A stretch of DNA of 64,000 nt from an uncultured Carboxylicivirga sp. (GTDB taxonomy: Bacteria > Bacteroidota > Bacteroidia > Bacteroidales > Marinilabiliaceae): contig NZ_OY764327.1 in assembly GCF_963668385.1 (NCBI RefSeq), forward strand, positions 1 to 64,000, in the 5' to 3' direction. Shown one piece after another: positions 34,150 to 44,102 of this stretch. The position numbers were made by a program, and so were the translations under genes. Within the stretch, counting starts at the first letter, position 1, and every line of letters begins with the position of its first letter. The notes beneath the pieces are model-generated. The model was not told where the DNA came from, made no database searches, and worked only from the letters and a program-made list of their open reading frames with translations.

Positions 34150-37100
34150 ATGAATAGATTACGAAAATTACTGGTTTTTGCCATTCTGATTCAATTCTCC
34201 TTTTTGAGTCATATTAACGCGCAAATTAGCTTTGGAGGAACACCCATTAGTTTCAGTCAAGCAAAGCCATTGCCTGAGATTACCAACGTAGACATTAACC
34301 TGAATGTTGAGAAATTAAAAGCTGAAAATCTAATCAGCCGCAAAGAGTCTAATACCCCTCCTTGCATAGCAAAAGCCATTCCTGTATCATACGATATGGA
34401 GAATTCAGGTACCTGGACATCATTAGACAACGGTGGCGAAATGTGGCAGCTTCGCTTAAAAGCTGAAGGCGCCTTAGCCATCTTATTATCGTACGATAAT
34501 TTTTATATTCCCGAAGAAAGTGAGTTATATATTTATAATGCTGAAAAAACACACATAATTGGTGCATACACATCAGCAACACACCCTACTTCAGGATATT
34601 TTTCGACCGAAATGGTAGCCGGCGACGATATTATTTTAGAATATGTATCGCCATACAAACACAATCAGCTTATCGAAAATGAGGATTTTGATAACATACC
34701 AGTAATTTCTATCAATAATATCGGGTATGTTTTTGATAATGTAGTCATCAAACGATTTCCTGCTTCTGCCGGAATGCAAACCGAAGTGGGTGAATCAGCT
34801 TCGTGTATGATAAATATTAATTGTAGCGAAGGTGATAATTGGCAAACTGAGAAAAAAGGAATTTGTCAGATGTTGATGTATAATTCAAATGCAGCTTCGG
34901 GTCCCGGATGGTATGTTTGTTCGGGTAATGTGGTAAACAATACGGCTCAGGATTTAACTCCTTATGTATTATCTGCCTTTCACTGTTACGAAGGATCAAC
35001 AGAACAAGATTTATCAACCTGGCAATTCACTTTCAATTATGAAGCGTCTAGCTGTGAAGATGAAGAACCGGCCAACACACATACCATAACCGGATGTTAT
35101 TTACGCGTAGCTAGTCCTTTAGAAGGTGGTTCTGATGGTATTTTATTAGAGTTGTCACAAGATATTCCCTTGGACTGGGATGTATACTACAATGGTTGGG
35201 ATCGCCGTAATATTGTAACTGAAGGCGGAGGTGTTGGTATTCACCACCCTGCAGGCGATATCAAAAAAATATCAACCTTCGAAACTTATACCGAAGGAAC
35301 ATGGCCTGGGGATGTTTATGGTGCAACCAATGCTCACTGGAATCTACAGTTTATTGAAACTGAACACGGACATTCCGTTACCGAAGGTGGATCATCAGGT
35401 TCTTCATTATTCAATAGTAATCACTTGGTTATTGGTACTCTTACTGGTGGTAATTCAAGTTGTACTTATACAACAGGAAGCAATTACTATGGTAAATTAT
35501 GGTATCATTGGGATCAATATGGAACAGATGAAACCACACAAATGAAAACCTGGCTCGATCCTTTGAATTTAGGAGTTGAGACACTTGCAGGTACTGCTCT
35601 TAACCCATCGGCACCACGTATAAGTAGTGCCTTTCAAAAAATCGAGCTGGCTGGATCTGATGTTATTGGTGTAGCCGGAAGTGCTACCAAAGTAATTATC
35701 GAAGGACATAACCTGGATGATATTATTAGCATAACTGCCGACGATCAGTTTGAAGTTTCAACCAACAATGAAACTTGGGCCCAAACAGCTACGCTCCCTC
35801 AGGAAGGAGGAGCTTTGTATGTACGTTTTATGCCATCTTCAATAGGTCATCAAACAGGATTAATTTCATTAACTAATCCATTAGCTCCAAACTTTTACCT
35901 AAGTGTTATCGCATCTAGCTGCCCTGAATTTATCGTTGATAATTCGGAACTGCCCGTTGCAACCTATAATGAGCCTTATTCTGTTTTGGCAACCATTAGT
36001 AATTCTACAACAGAATTTGCTAACTACGAAATAACAGATGGCGAGCTTCCATTAGGTGTTGAATTAAATGGTGAAACAGGAGAAATTTCAGGTACTCCAT
36101 TAGAAGCTGGTACATTCAATATTACTTTATTAGTAACTGATGAGAATGGCTGTTTTGCTTCAATTGATTACCTGTTATATGTACAATGTGTTACCGTTAC
36201 AAGTTTTCCATTTATTGAGAGTTTCGAATATGGATTCCCTTCATGCTGGACTGAAATAGTGGAATCAGGTAAATACAATTGGACGAATCAAACCGGAGGC
36301 AACAATGGTAACGAACACCCAGACATTGCTTATGATGGAGATTTCAATATGATTTACAAAAGTGATAATTATAACACAAATGTATCGTATCTGGTTACTC
36401 CTTCATTAGATGTTACTACACTAACCAATCCGATTTTATCTTTTGCTCATGCGCAGGAAGGTTGGCTTGGCGATCAGGATATGATGAGTGTTTACTACAA
36501 AACAGCCCCTACCGAAGAATGGAAAGAGCTGGCTTCATATACCGATAATATTGCCGAATGGACTCTTGAAAGCATTGTTCTTCCGGAAGCAAGTAACGAA
36601 CTGGTAATCGGATTTAAAGCCATTGGTGGATATGCTTACGGTGTAGTTTTAGATAATGTAATGGTCGGAAGTCCGCTTATTACCCCTTCTGAAACAACTC
36701 TTGCTCTTAGCGAATTTGCCCAGGTTAATAATCAACCTTTGGCCGAAGTTAATATTGCAGCTTCATCATTAGCTGAAGATATTACTGTTACTTGCTCCGA
36801 ACCATATTTAGTCTCATCTGATGGTATTAACTGGGGAGCTACTTGCCAGATTGTTAAAGAAGGTGGCATACTTTATATCACTTATACTTCTGCTCCTACT
36901 ATGGGTGCCGAAAGCGTAATTAACTTACAAAGTACAGCTACTGAAACAAACATCACTATTACTGATACATCAACAGGTATTGAGGATACTTCTGATGAAA
37001 ATTCTAATTTCTCGGTTCTAAATCCATTTACCGATGAATTAAAAATGACTTGGACTGCAAATTACAACTCAGTAGAAATTATTGACTTGTCAGGACGTAA

Positions 37101-37233
37101 AGTATATGAATCATCATCACTTTCAGGTCTGCAATCTATTAACATTCCTTCATCAGCATGGTCACCCGGATTATATTGTGTGTATCTCAAAGGAGATGAA
37201 CAAAACAAAATAATAAAAGTGATTAAAAAATAA
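34150..37233 (+). CDS. Lysyl-endopeptidase-like serine protease, type IX exported
   Basis: A 1027-residue secreted trypsin-fold protease. The signal peptide ends near SHINA-QI. A propeptide-like part (residues 25-200) is followed by the catalytic domain. His is in LSAFHCYEGS near 277, Asp in GGSDGILLEL near 327 and Ser in EGGSSGSSLF near 415, as in Achromobacter-type lysyl endopeptidases. After it come a beta-sandwich, a putative Ig domain with GELPLGVELNGETGEISGTP, a choice-of-anchor J domain (FPFIESFEYGFPSCW) and a type IX sorting domain (VEIIDLSGRKVYES; ending VIKK). It may process surface proteins or host or plant proteins. A strong terminator follows. Confidence 0.82.
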   Translation: MNRLRKLLVFAILIQFSFLSHINAQISFGGTPISFSQAKPLPEITNVDINLNVEKLKAENLISRKESNTPPCIAKAIPVSYDMENSGTWTSLDNGGEMWQLRLKAEGALAILLSYDNFYIPEESELYIYNAEKTHIIGAYTSATHPTSGYFSTEMVAGDDIILEYVSPYKHNQLIENEDFDNIPVISINNIGYVFDNVVIKRFPASAGMQTEVGESASCMININCSEGDNWQTEKKGICQMLMYNSNAASGPGWYVCSGNVVNNTAQDLTPYVLSAFHCYEGSTEQDLSTWQFTFNYEASSCEDEEPANTHTITGCYLRVASPLEGGSDGILLELSQDIPLDWDVYYNGWDRRNIVTEGGGVGIHHPAGDIKKISTFETYTEGTWPGDVYGATNAHWNLQFIETEHGHSVTEGGSSGSSLFNSNHLVIGTLTGGNSSCTYTTGSNYYGKLWYHWDQYGTDETTQMKTWLDPLNLGVETLAGTALNPSAPRISSAFQKIELAGSDVIGVAGSATKVIIEGHNLDDIISITADDQFEVSTNNETWAQTATLPQEGGALYVRFMPSSIGHQTGLISLTNPLAPNFYLSVIASSCPEFIVDNSELPVATYNEPYSVLATISNSTTEFANYEITDGELPLGVELNGETGEISGTPLEAGTFNITLLVTDENGCFASIDYLLYVQCVTVTSFPFIESFEYGFPSCWTEIVESGKYNWTNQTGGNNGNEHPDIAYDGDFNMIYKSDNYNTNVSYLVTPSLDVTTLTNPILSFAHAQEGWLGDQDMMSVYYKTAPTEEWKELASYTDNIAEWTLESIVLPEASNELVIGFKAIGGYAYGVVLDNVMVGSPLITPSETTLALSEFAQVNNQPLAEVNIAASSLAEDITVTCSEPYLVSSDGINWGATCQIVKEGGILYITYTSAPTMGAESVINLQSTATETNITITDTSTGIEDTSDENSNFSVLNPFTDELKMTWTANYNSVEIIDLSGRKVYESSSLSGLQSINIPSSAWSPGLYCVYLKGDEQNKIIKVIKK

Positions 37234-37240
37234 TGATTAA

Positions 37241-37268
37241 AGAGGTTGTCAATTGGCAACCTCTTTTT
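37241..37268 (+). terminator. Terminator after the protease gene
   Basis: A perfect 8-bp stem AGAGGTTG/CAACCTCT with an 8-base loop is followed by seven T. It is 7 bases after the protease stop. Confidence 0.9.
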
Positions 37269-37352
37269 TTACCCATTATCAACACCAAACTATTTATATT
37301 GGCTTTTGTTTTGAATTATATACATTTATAGTATTCATTTAAGACAATAGCC

Positions 37353-38075
37353 ATGAAAACAATTTTAGCAATACTAACCATACTCCTACCTTTTAATATG
37401 TTATCAGCACAAGATCAAATTCAAACTCAAAACGGTTCCTTTACTCTTCACTTTATTGGCCACGGAACAGTTTATATCGAATATAAGGGAACGTTTATTC
37501 ATATTGATCCATGGTCAAAACTGACTGAATACTCAAAACTACCAGATGCCGATTACATATTTATAACTCACGAACATGGTGATCATTTAGACAAACAAGC
37601 AATTTCTGAGATAATTAAAGGTGATACTAAAATTTACGCTCCCAACGTTTGCAATGCTGTTTTATCAGCTTTTGATAATGTCGAATATCTAAATAATGGT
37701 GAAAATATAACGACCACTTTTGGTAATGTAGAAACCGTTCCTGCCTATAACATAATACACATGCGCAATGAAAACAAGCCTTTTCATCCCAAAGGAGTTG
37801 GAAATGGATATATATTAACCATTGACGGAACTACTGTTTATATTGCAGGTGATACAGAAAACATACCTGAGATGGAAAAGCTAAAAGGCATTGATATCGC
37901 TTTTCTTCCAATGAACCTCCCTTATACTATGACACCTGAAATGGTTGCAGAGGCTACAAAAATGATTCAACCTAAAATATTGTATCCCTATCATTATGGT
38001 GAAACAGACACCAATAAACTTATAGATCTTCTTAAAGGTTCAAAGGTTGAAATCAGAATAAGAAACATGCAGTAA
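37353..38075 (+). CDS. Secreted metallo-beta-lactamase-fold hydrolase (UlaG-like)
   Basis: A 240-residue protein with a signal peptide (cut near LSA-QD). The zinc motif HEHGDHLD is at residues 73-80. Further ligands are likely in IIHMRN, YIAGDTEN and LYPYHYGE. The short strand-rich build without an extra domain fits the UlaG/YtnP-like group, many of which are uncharacterised periplasmic hydrolases. It stands alone between two terminators, so nothing in the context tells its substrate. Confidence 0.85.
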   Translation: MKTILAILTILLPFNMLSAQDQIQTQNGSFTLHFIGHGTVYIEYKGTFIHIDPWSKLTEYSKLPDADYIFITHEHGDHLDKQAISEIIKGDTKIYAPNVCNAVLSAFDNVEYLNNGENITTTFGNVETVPAYNIIHMRNENKPFHPKGVGNGYILTIDGTTVYIAGDTENIPEMEKLKGIDIAFLPMNLPYTMTPEMVAEATKMIQPKILYPYHYGETDTNKLIDLLKGSKVEIRIRNMQ

Positions 38076-38086
38076 AACAATCTAAC

Positions 38087-38135
38087 ACTGCTCTTGTGTA
38101 TATACGGTTATATATGAAGAGCAGTACTTTTTTTA
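38087..38135 (+). terminator. Terminator after the MBL hydrolase gene
   Basis: A perfect 9-bp stem ACTGCTCTT/AAGAGCAGT encloses a 21-base loop with internal TATATA pairing, followed by a run of T. Confidence 0.8.
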
Positions 38136-38402
38136 GTTATTTAAGAAAGATTTTAATAATACCCGGTTTATCGATATAACTTCTTCTTTTATCGAATCCT
38201 TTATCATTGTAAAATAACATATCAAATTATCTCTCAAACTTTTCGAATCCTCTTCTACTGATATACAATCTATAACATTTATAAAATAATGTAGCTGCTA
38301 ATGGCTGACAACACCATACTAACAAGTTGTTTTTTAGCTAACTTTCGAATTAAATACTAATTTTGACCAAATTTTAATTGAAAACCTACATCAGTTCTCC
38401 AA
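38136..38402. other. AT-rich upstream region of the RND operon
   Basis: These 267 bases before the RND operon hold no gene. They are expected to carry its promoter, but no TAnnTTTG box at the right spacing is clear by eye. No TetR or MarR gene, the usual RND regulators, is nearby. Confidence 0.35.
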
Positions 38403-39572
38403 ATGATAGTAAAATATTATAATCATACTTTATCTAAAGTATTTTTAACCTTTCTAGTTTCAATTTGCGTTTACAGTTGCAAACAAAAAGTAGAAACTCC
38501 CCCTGTTGTTATTGTTGAAAAACCAACCAAACAAGATGTAGAAGTGTATGGCGAATACGTGGGACAACTAACAGCTAAACAAAAAGTTGAGGTCCGAGCC
38601 AGAGTTGATGGTTTTCTGGAAAGCATGCACTTTAATGAAGGGAAACGTGTTAAAGAGGGAGAACTATTGTTTACAATTGAACCTTCACCGTATCAGGCCC
38701 GAGTAAATAGGGTTAAAGCACAACTTGCACAGGCAAAAGCGGCAGCTGCCAAAGCACAAAGGGACGTTGACAGATTAAAACCTTTATACGAGCAAAATGC
38801 GGCAAGTCAGTTAGATTTGGATAATGCCATTACATCAATGGAGAATGAAAAAGCCAATATAATGATGTACCAGGCTGAGCTATCGCAGGCTGAACTGGAA
38901 CTTAGTTTTACAAAGGTTAAATCTCCACTGACAGGTTATATTGGAGAGCGTCAGGTGGATATCGGTACATTAGTTGGCTCCAAAGGAGCATCTCTACTCA
39001 CTTCAGTTTACCAGACAGATACTGTTTTTGTTCACTTTCATATGACTGCTCTTGACTATTTAAAGAGTAAACAAAGTAATGTTGATATTACTAAAACAGA
39101 TACTACGCGCATAACTTTCCAACCTACAGTGAAAGTTACCAAAGCCGACAGATCAGAATATCCAATGGAAGGTATCGTTGATTTTGCAAATCCACAGGTC
39201 GACTCCAAAACCGGAACCTTTACTCTGAGAGCTAAAATTCCAAATCCACAACGCGAATTACTACCGGGTCAATTTACACGCGTGAAAGTACTTTTGAATG
39301 TAATTGAAAATGCAGTCTTAATCCCCAAAAAGTCAATTATTATTGAAAAGGGAGGTGCATTTGTATACGTTATGCGAACTGATAGTATTGTCGAAAAAAG
39401 ATTTATTCAAACCAGCGACGAATTAAAATCTTCGGTGGTAGTAAATCGAGGACTATCATCGTGGGAAAAAATAGTAACTGAAGGCATTCAGAAAATACAG
39501 CCGGGTATAAAAGTAATTCCTACTTCCCCCAATGATTCTATTTGGATAAACAAACCAAAAATGGAGGAATAA
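38403..39572 (+). CDS. RND efflux periplasmic adaptor (membrane fusion lipoprotein)
   Basis: A 389-residue adaptor that links the inner-membrane pump to the outer-membrane channel. It is a lipoprotein with Cys at 26 (VYSCKQK). The lipoyl/barrel-sandwich halves (VEVRARVDGFLESMHFNEGK; SPLTGYIGERQVDIGTLVG) flank a coiled-coil hairpin rich in Ala and Gln (residues 105-160). Beta-barrel and membrane-proximal domains follow. It is 2 bases upstream of the pump gene. The AcrA-like order suggests export of hydrophobic drugs, bile-like detergents or metabolites. Confidence 0.92.
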   Translation: MIVKYYNHTLSKVFLTFLVSICVYSCKQKVETPPVVIVEKPTKQDVEVYGEYVGQLTAKQKVEVRARVDGFLESMHFNEGKRVKEGELLFTIEPSPYQARVNRVKAQLAQAKAAAAKAQRDVDRLKPLYEQNAASQLDLDNAITSMENEKANIMMYQAELSQAELELSFTKVKSPLTGYIGERQVDIGTLVGSKGASLLTSVYQTDTVFVHFHMTALDYLKSKQSNVDITKTDTTRITFQPTVKVTKADRSEYPMEGIVDFANPQVDSKTGTFTLRAKIPNPQRELLPGQFTRVKVLLNVIENAVLIPKKSIIIEKGGAFVYVMRTDSIVEKRFIQTSDELKSSVVVNRGLSSWEKIVTEGIQKIQPGIKVIPTSPNDSIWINKPKMEE

Positions 39573-39574
39573 GA

Positions 39575-42500
39575 ATGAAATTAGGAATGTTTATTGACCG
39601 TCCGATTTTATCTATGGTAATTTCAATTGTCATTGTATTACTCGGATCCATTGCCATTTTTGTATTACCCATCGACCAATATCCGGAGATTACACCTCCT
39701 TTGGTACGAATTACTGCCAGTTATCCGGGTGCCGGAGCCACCACCGTAGCTCAGGCCATAGCCACCCCTATCGAACAGGAGTTGAATGGAACTCCTGGTA
39801 TGATTTACATGGAATCAACTAGTTCTAACTCTGGATCATTAAGTATCAATGTTACTTTTGATGTGGGTACGGATCCGAATATTGCTGCCGTTGATATTCA
39901 AAACAGGGTAAAACTTGCCGAATCACGTTTACCTGCCGAAGTCGTTCAAAACGGAATTAAAGTAGAGCGCCAGGCAGCTTCTCAGCTGTTAACAATATCG
40001 TTGGCTTCTGACGATCCAAAATTTGATGAAATATACCTTAGTAACTATGCAACCATCAACATTTTGGATGTTCTGCGACGCGTTCCTGGGGTTGGTCGTG
40101 TTTCTAATATTGGTAGTCGTTATTATTCAATGCGTATTTGGGTATATCCCGATGCCATGGCCGGTTTTGGACTTACAGTAACTGATTTACAAAGTGCAAT
40201 AAAGGATCAAAACCGAGAATCGGCAGCTGGAGAACTGGGTTTACAACCTATTTCCAATACCGATATTACCATTCCTTTACAAACATCAGGACGATTAGAA
40301 AAAGTGGAAGACTTTGAAAAAATCGTGATCAGAGCAAACCCTGATGGTTCTATTATTAGACTTCGTGATGTGGCTCGTATCGAACTGGAAGCTTCCAGTT
40401 ACAGTCAGGAATCAGGTATGGACAATAAAAATGCCGCTATCTTAGGCATCTATCTCTTACCGGGAGCCAATGCATTGGATGTAGCCCAAAAAGTACGAAG
40501 TGCCATGGAAGAAATAAGTAAAAACTTCCCGGAAGGAATTACTTATGACATTCCGTTTGATATGACTGATTATATATCCTCATCCATAAAAGAAGTATAC
40601 ACTACTTTGCTCGAGGCTTTATTTCTGGTAGTATTGGTGGTATTTTTATCATTGCAAAATTGGCGTGCAACGTTGGTACCTATTATTGCAGTACCCATTT
40701 CCCTTATTGGAACATTTGCCTTTATGCTGGCCATGGGATTTTCCATCAACTTATTAACCTTACTGGGCTTAATTCTAGCTATTGGTATTGTGGTCGATGA
40801 TGCAATCGTAGTGGTTGAAAACGTAGAACGCTTAATGGCTGATCGCAATATTTCGGCTCGTGAGGCAACACATATTGCCATGAAAGAATTGGCCGGAGCA
40901 TTAATTGCAACCTCTTTGGTTCTGGCAGCCGTATTTGTACCTGTTAGTTTCCTTTCGGGCATCTCGGGTCAGCTATACCGACAGTTTTCGGTTACCATCG
41001 TTATATCTGTTTTGCTATCTACAGTTGTAGCCATGACATTAAGCCCGGCTTTATGTGCACTTTTATTAAAGCCTGAGACAAAAGAAAAAAATAAAATTTT
41101 CCGACTTATAAATAATTGGTTAACCACAGGTGTAAATCAATATTTAAAGTACATTAATCTATCGATTAAAAATCCGAAACGAATATTAGGCACATTCGGA
41201 TTGGTTTTGGTTTTGATATTTGTATTATTCCGGATTATTCCAACGTCATTTATTCCTGAGGAAGATCAAGGAAAATTTACGGTTGAACTTGAATTACCTG
41301 AAGGTGCAACCCTTCATCGTACCGCTGAAATTACCAAACGAGCTGTCGATTTCATACTAAAAAATCCATACGTTAAAAACGTACAGAATGTAACCGGTTC
41401 AAGTCCTCGTGTTGGAACTTCTCAAAGTCGATCTCAACTTACTGTGTTATTAAAAGATTGGGATGACAGGGACGATGCAGATGGTAAAATCAATGCCATT
41501 ATTCAATCGTTAATAAAGGAATTTTATTATTACCCCGAAGCTAAATTCTACCTTTCTAAACCTCCGGCAATACCAGGTTTAGGTAGTTCAGGTGGTTTTG
41601 AGATGCAACTTCAGGCCAAAGGTGAAGCTAGTTTCGATGATTTAGCAGCCGCTGTTGACACTTTATTATTCTATGCTAACCAGCAAAAAGAGTTACAGGG
41701 AGTTTCTTCTTCTCTTCAGGCAGAAGTTCCTCAACTTTATTTCGATGTTAATCGCGATAATGCTAAATTCTTAGGCATTCCATTAGGTGATATTTACACT
41801 TCGATGAAGGCCTTTTTGGGAGCAATGTATGTTAATGACTTTAACATGTTTAACAGAGTTTACAGGGTTAATATTCAAGCCGATGAACAATTCCGTCATC
41901 AAAAAGAAAACCTGAACTTATTCTTTGTTAGAGCTCAAAATGGATCAATGGTTCCGGTAACCGCCTTGGGTACATTTGAATACACAACCGGTCCGGGTAG
42001 TATTAAACGTTTCAATATGTTTACTGCTGCTGTTATTCGAGGCGAACCGGCTTCAGGATACAGTTCTGGACAGGCTATGCAACTAATGGAAAATTTAGTC
42101 AGAGATAAGCTGCCTGAAAATATTGGTTTGGAATGGAGTGGATTATCATACCAGGAAAAACAAGCTGGAGGTCAGACCGGATATATAATGCTTTTAGTGA
42201 TATTATTCGTATTTCTGTTTTTAGCAGCGCAATATGAAAGCTGGAGTATTCCAATTGCCGTAATGTTATCTTTACCCATTGCAGCTTTGGGTGCATTATT
42301 GGGCATTTGGGTTACAGGACTTGAAAACGATATTTATTTTCAGATTGGATTGGTAACTTTAATTGGATTGGCTACTAAAAATGCCATCTTAATTGTTGAA
42401 GTTGCTAAGCAACAAATCGAAAGTGGAGCATCGGTACTGGATGCAACTTTAAAAGCAGCCGAAATGCGTTTTCGTCCTATTGTAATGACATCACTGGCCT

Positions 42501-42688
42501 TTGTATTAGGTATGATTCCTTTGGTTCTGGCCACAGGCCCAGGCTCTGCCAGTCGTCATTCTATTGGTACAGGTGTATTTTTCGGAATGTTGGTGGCAAT
42601 TACAGTAGGTATTGTATTTGTGCCTTTCTTCTTCCACCTTATCTATTCGTTTAAAGAAAAACGTAAAAAAGAAATCGTAAGCAAATGA
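39575..42688 (+). CDS. RND efflux permease (AcrB/HAE1-like)
   Basis: A 1037-residue proton-driven pump. The start is the ATG at 39575, just after the adaptor stop and preceded by GGAGGA; a TTG further up is not used here. The opening FIDRPILSMVISIVIVLLG and the IDQYPEITPP motif are those of AcrB. There are twelve membrane helices and two large periplasmic loops. The proton-relay Asp pair lies in GIVVDDAIVVVENVER, and the second Lys/Thr region is in GLATKNAILIVEVAKQ. It overlaps the OMF gene by 4 bases. Confidence 0.94.
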   Translation: MKLGMFIDRPILSMVISIVIVLLGSIAIFVLPIDQYPEITPPLVRITASYPGAGATTVAQAIATPIEQELNGTPGMIYMESTSSNSGSLSINVTFDVGTDPNIAAVDIQNRVKLAESRLPAEVVQNGIKVERQAASQLLTISLASDDPKFDEIYLSNYATINILDVLRRVPGVGRVSNIGSRYYSMRIWVYPDAMAGFGLTVTDLQSAIKDQNRESAAGELGLQPISNTDITIPLQTSGRLEKVEDFEKIVIRANPDGSIIRLRDVARIELEASSYSQESGMDNKNAAILGIYLLPGANALDVAQKVRSAMEEISKNFPEGITYDIPFDMTDYISSSIKEVYTTLLEALFLVVLVVFLSLQNWRATLVPIIAVPISLIGTFAFMLAMGFSINLLTLLGLILAIGIVVDDAIVVVENVERLMADRNISAREATHIAMKELAGALIATSLVLAAVFVPVSFLSGISGQLYRQFSVTIVISVLLSTVVAMTLSPALCALLLKPETKEKNKIFRLINNWLTTGVNQYLKYINLSIKNPKRILGTFGLVLVLIFVLFRIIPTSFIPEEDQGKFTVELELPEGATLHRTAEITKRAVDFILKNPYVKNVQNVTGSSPRVGTSQSRSQLTVLLKDWDDRDDADGKINAIIQSLIKEFYYYPEAKFYLSKPPAIPGLGSSGGFEMQLQAKGEASFDDLAAAVDTLLFYANQQKELQGVSSSLQAEVPQLYFDVNRDNAKFLGIPLGDIYTSMKAFLGAMYVNDFNMFNRVYRVNIQADEQFRHQKENLNLFFVRAQNGSMVPVTALGTFEYTTGPGSIKRFNMFTAAVIRGEPASGYSSGQAMQLMENLVRDKLPENIGLEWSGLSYQEKQAGGQTGYIMLLVILFVFLFLAAQYESWSIPIAVMLSLPIAALGALLGIWVTGLENDIYFQIGLVTLIGLATKNAILIVEVAKQQIESGASVLDATLKAAEMRFRPIVMTSLAFVLGMIPLVLATGPGSASRHSIGTGVFFGMLVAITVGIVFVPFFFHLIYSFKEKRKKEIVSK

Positions 42689-44037
42689 AATTAATCCATA
42701 TTATATTTCTCTCATTGGTTTTCATTTTTGTTGGCTGCAAAATAGGCAAGCGTTATGAAGCTCCTGAGATAAAAATGCCTGATACTTATCAATCAAACAT
42801 TTCTGATACTAGTAACATTGCAAATCTTAAATGGTGGGATGTTTACAACGATTCTATTTTGGTTAAATATATTAATCAGGCCCTTGAGAACAATCAAGAC
42901 TTGAAAATAGCCATATCAAGAGTGGAAGAATATCGTTCGTTACGACGAATTTCGGAGAGTGATTTATTACCTTCTATTAAAGTATCTGGTGAACGTGAGC
43001 ACGAGGTAAGTTCCGGAAACATCAGTGAAACAGATAATGAATTGGTGGCTGAACTAAACTGGGAACTTGATTTGTGGGGACGATTAAGATGGCAGCGCGA
43101 AGCCGGTATTGCTGATTACAGAGCTACTGAAGAAGATAAAAATGCAGTGTTTCAATCTTTAATTGCAAATGTTGGAACTACGTATTTTGAGCTGATGGCA
43201 GCTAAAAGAGAATTGGCGATTATTGAGCAAACGGCCGAATCGCGTGAAGAAGGAGTAAAAATTGCTGAACTTAGGTATAAGGGGGGACTAACATCAGAAA
43301 CACCTTTGCAGCAAGCTCAGGTTGAATTAGCAAAAACGCTTACTTTAATACCGGAAATTAAATACACCATCCGAAAAAAGAATAACCTTCTGTCCACTCT
43401 AATGGGCCAATTCCCCGAAAAAGAATTATTATCGACATTGTTATTGGAACATAAACTTCCAGATAGCGTGCCGGTTGGTATTCCTTCTGACTTATTAACG
43501 CGTAGGCCCGATATTCGTAAAGCTGAACAAGATGTAATATCAGCCAATGCTAAAGTGGGTATGGCGCTAACTAATATGTTTCCTAAAATATCGCTATCTG
43601 CCGAGTATGGCTACGAAAGCGAGGCATTATCTGACTTATTCAGCTCTCCTTACAATTATTTATATGGTCAACTGTTAAGTCCTATTTTTAACGCCGGAGC
43701 CAATCGTGCACGTCATAAAGCGGCCAAAGCTGTGTTGGATCAAAAGGCTCTTACCTACGATAAAGTGGTTCTAAAAAGCTTTGAAGAAACCAGCAATGCC
43801 TTGGGCAATGTTACAAGAGCAAAATCGGTTAGAAACTCACTTATTAAGCTTGAAGAATCATCGCGAACATACCTCAAATTAGCAAACCTTCAGCATATTA
43901 ACGGAGTAGTAAGTTACATTGATGTATTAGATGCTCAACGTTTATTATTTGATGCCGAAATTAGATTGAACAATGCAATTCGAGACGAAAAAATTGCATA
44001 CGTTCAACTATATAAAGCATTAGGTGGAGGCTGGTAA
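42685..44037 (+). CDS. TolC-like outer-membrane efflux lipoprotein (NodT family)
   Basis: A 450-residue outer-membrane channel that completes the RND pump. It is a lipoprotein with Cys at 18 (FVGCKIG). The conserved segments are NLKWWDVYNDSILVKYINQA, ELNWELDLWGRLRW and PSDLLTRRPDIRKAEQDV, ending in ALGGGW, all typical of NodT-type OMF proteins. Start and stop overlap the pump gene by ATGA. Confidence 0.92.
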   Translation: MKLIHIIFLSLVFIFVGCKIGKRYEAPEIKMPDTYQSNISDTSNIANLKWWDVYNDSILVKYINQALENNQDLKIAISRVEEYRSLRRISESDLLPSIKVSGEREHEVSSGNISETDNELVAELNWELDLWGRLRWQREAGIADYRATEEDKNAVFQSLIANVGTTYFELMAAKRELAIIEQTAESREEGVKIAELRYKGGLTSETPLQQAQVELAKTLTLIPEIKYTIRKKNNLLSTLMGQFPEKELLSTLLLEHKLPDSVPVGIPSDLLTRRPDIRKAEQDVISANAKVGMALTNMFPKISLSAEYGYESEALSDLFSSPYNYLYGQLLSPIFNAGANRARHKAAKAVLDQKALTYDKVVLKSFEETSNALGNVTRAKSVRNSLIKLEESSRTYLKLANLQHINGVVSYIDVLDAQRLLFDAEIRLNNAIRDEKIAYVQLYKALGGGW

Positions 44038-44052
44038 AAACAATCCATAAGT

Positions 44053-44090
44053 ATTGCCTATTTGAATTAATAACGTAAATTTGACGTTAT
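44053..44090 (+). promoter_or_regulatory. Promoter and operator of the Nudix-type regulator gene
   Basis: TTG at 44053 and TAAATTTG at 44076-44083, 20 bases apart, fit the Bacteroidota -33/-7 promoter. The inverted repeat ATAACGT-N7-ACGTTAT (44070-44090) sits over the -7 box, so a bound regulator would block transcription. It points to autoregulation of the gene starting at 44103. Confidence 0.65.
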
Positions 44091-44102
44091 CAATTCATCG
44101 GT

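Noticed and set aside
35231-35545. 104-codon plus-strand frame within the protease gene
   Set aside because: Out-of-frame shadow inside the serine protease domain.
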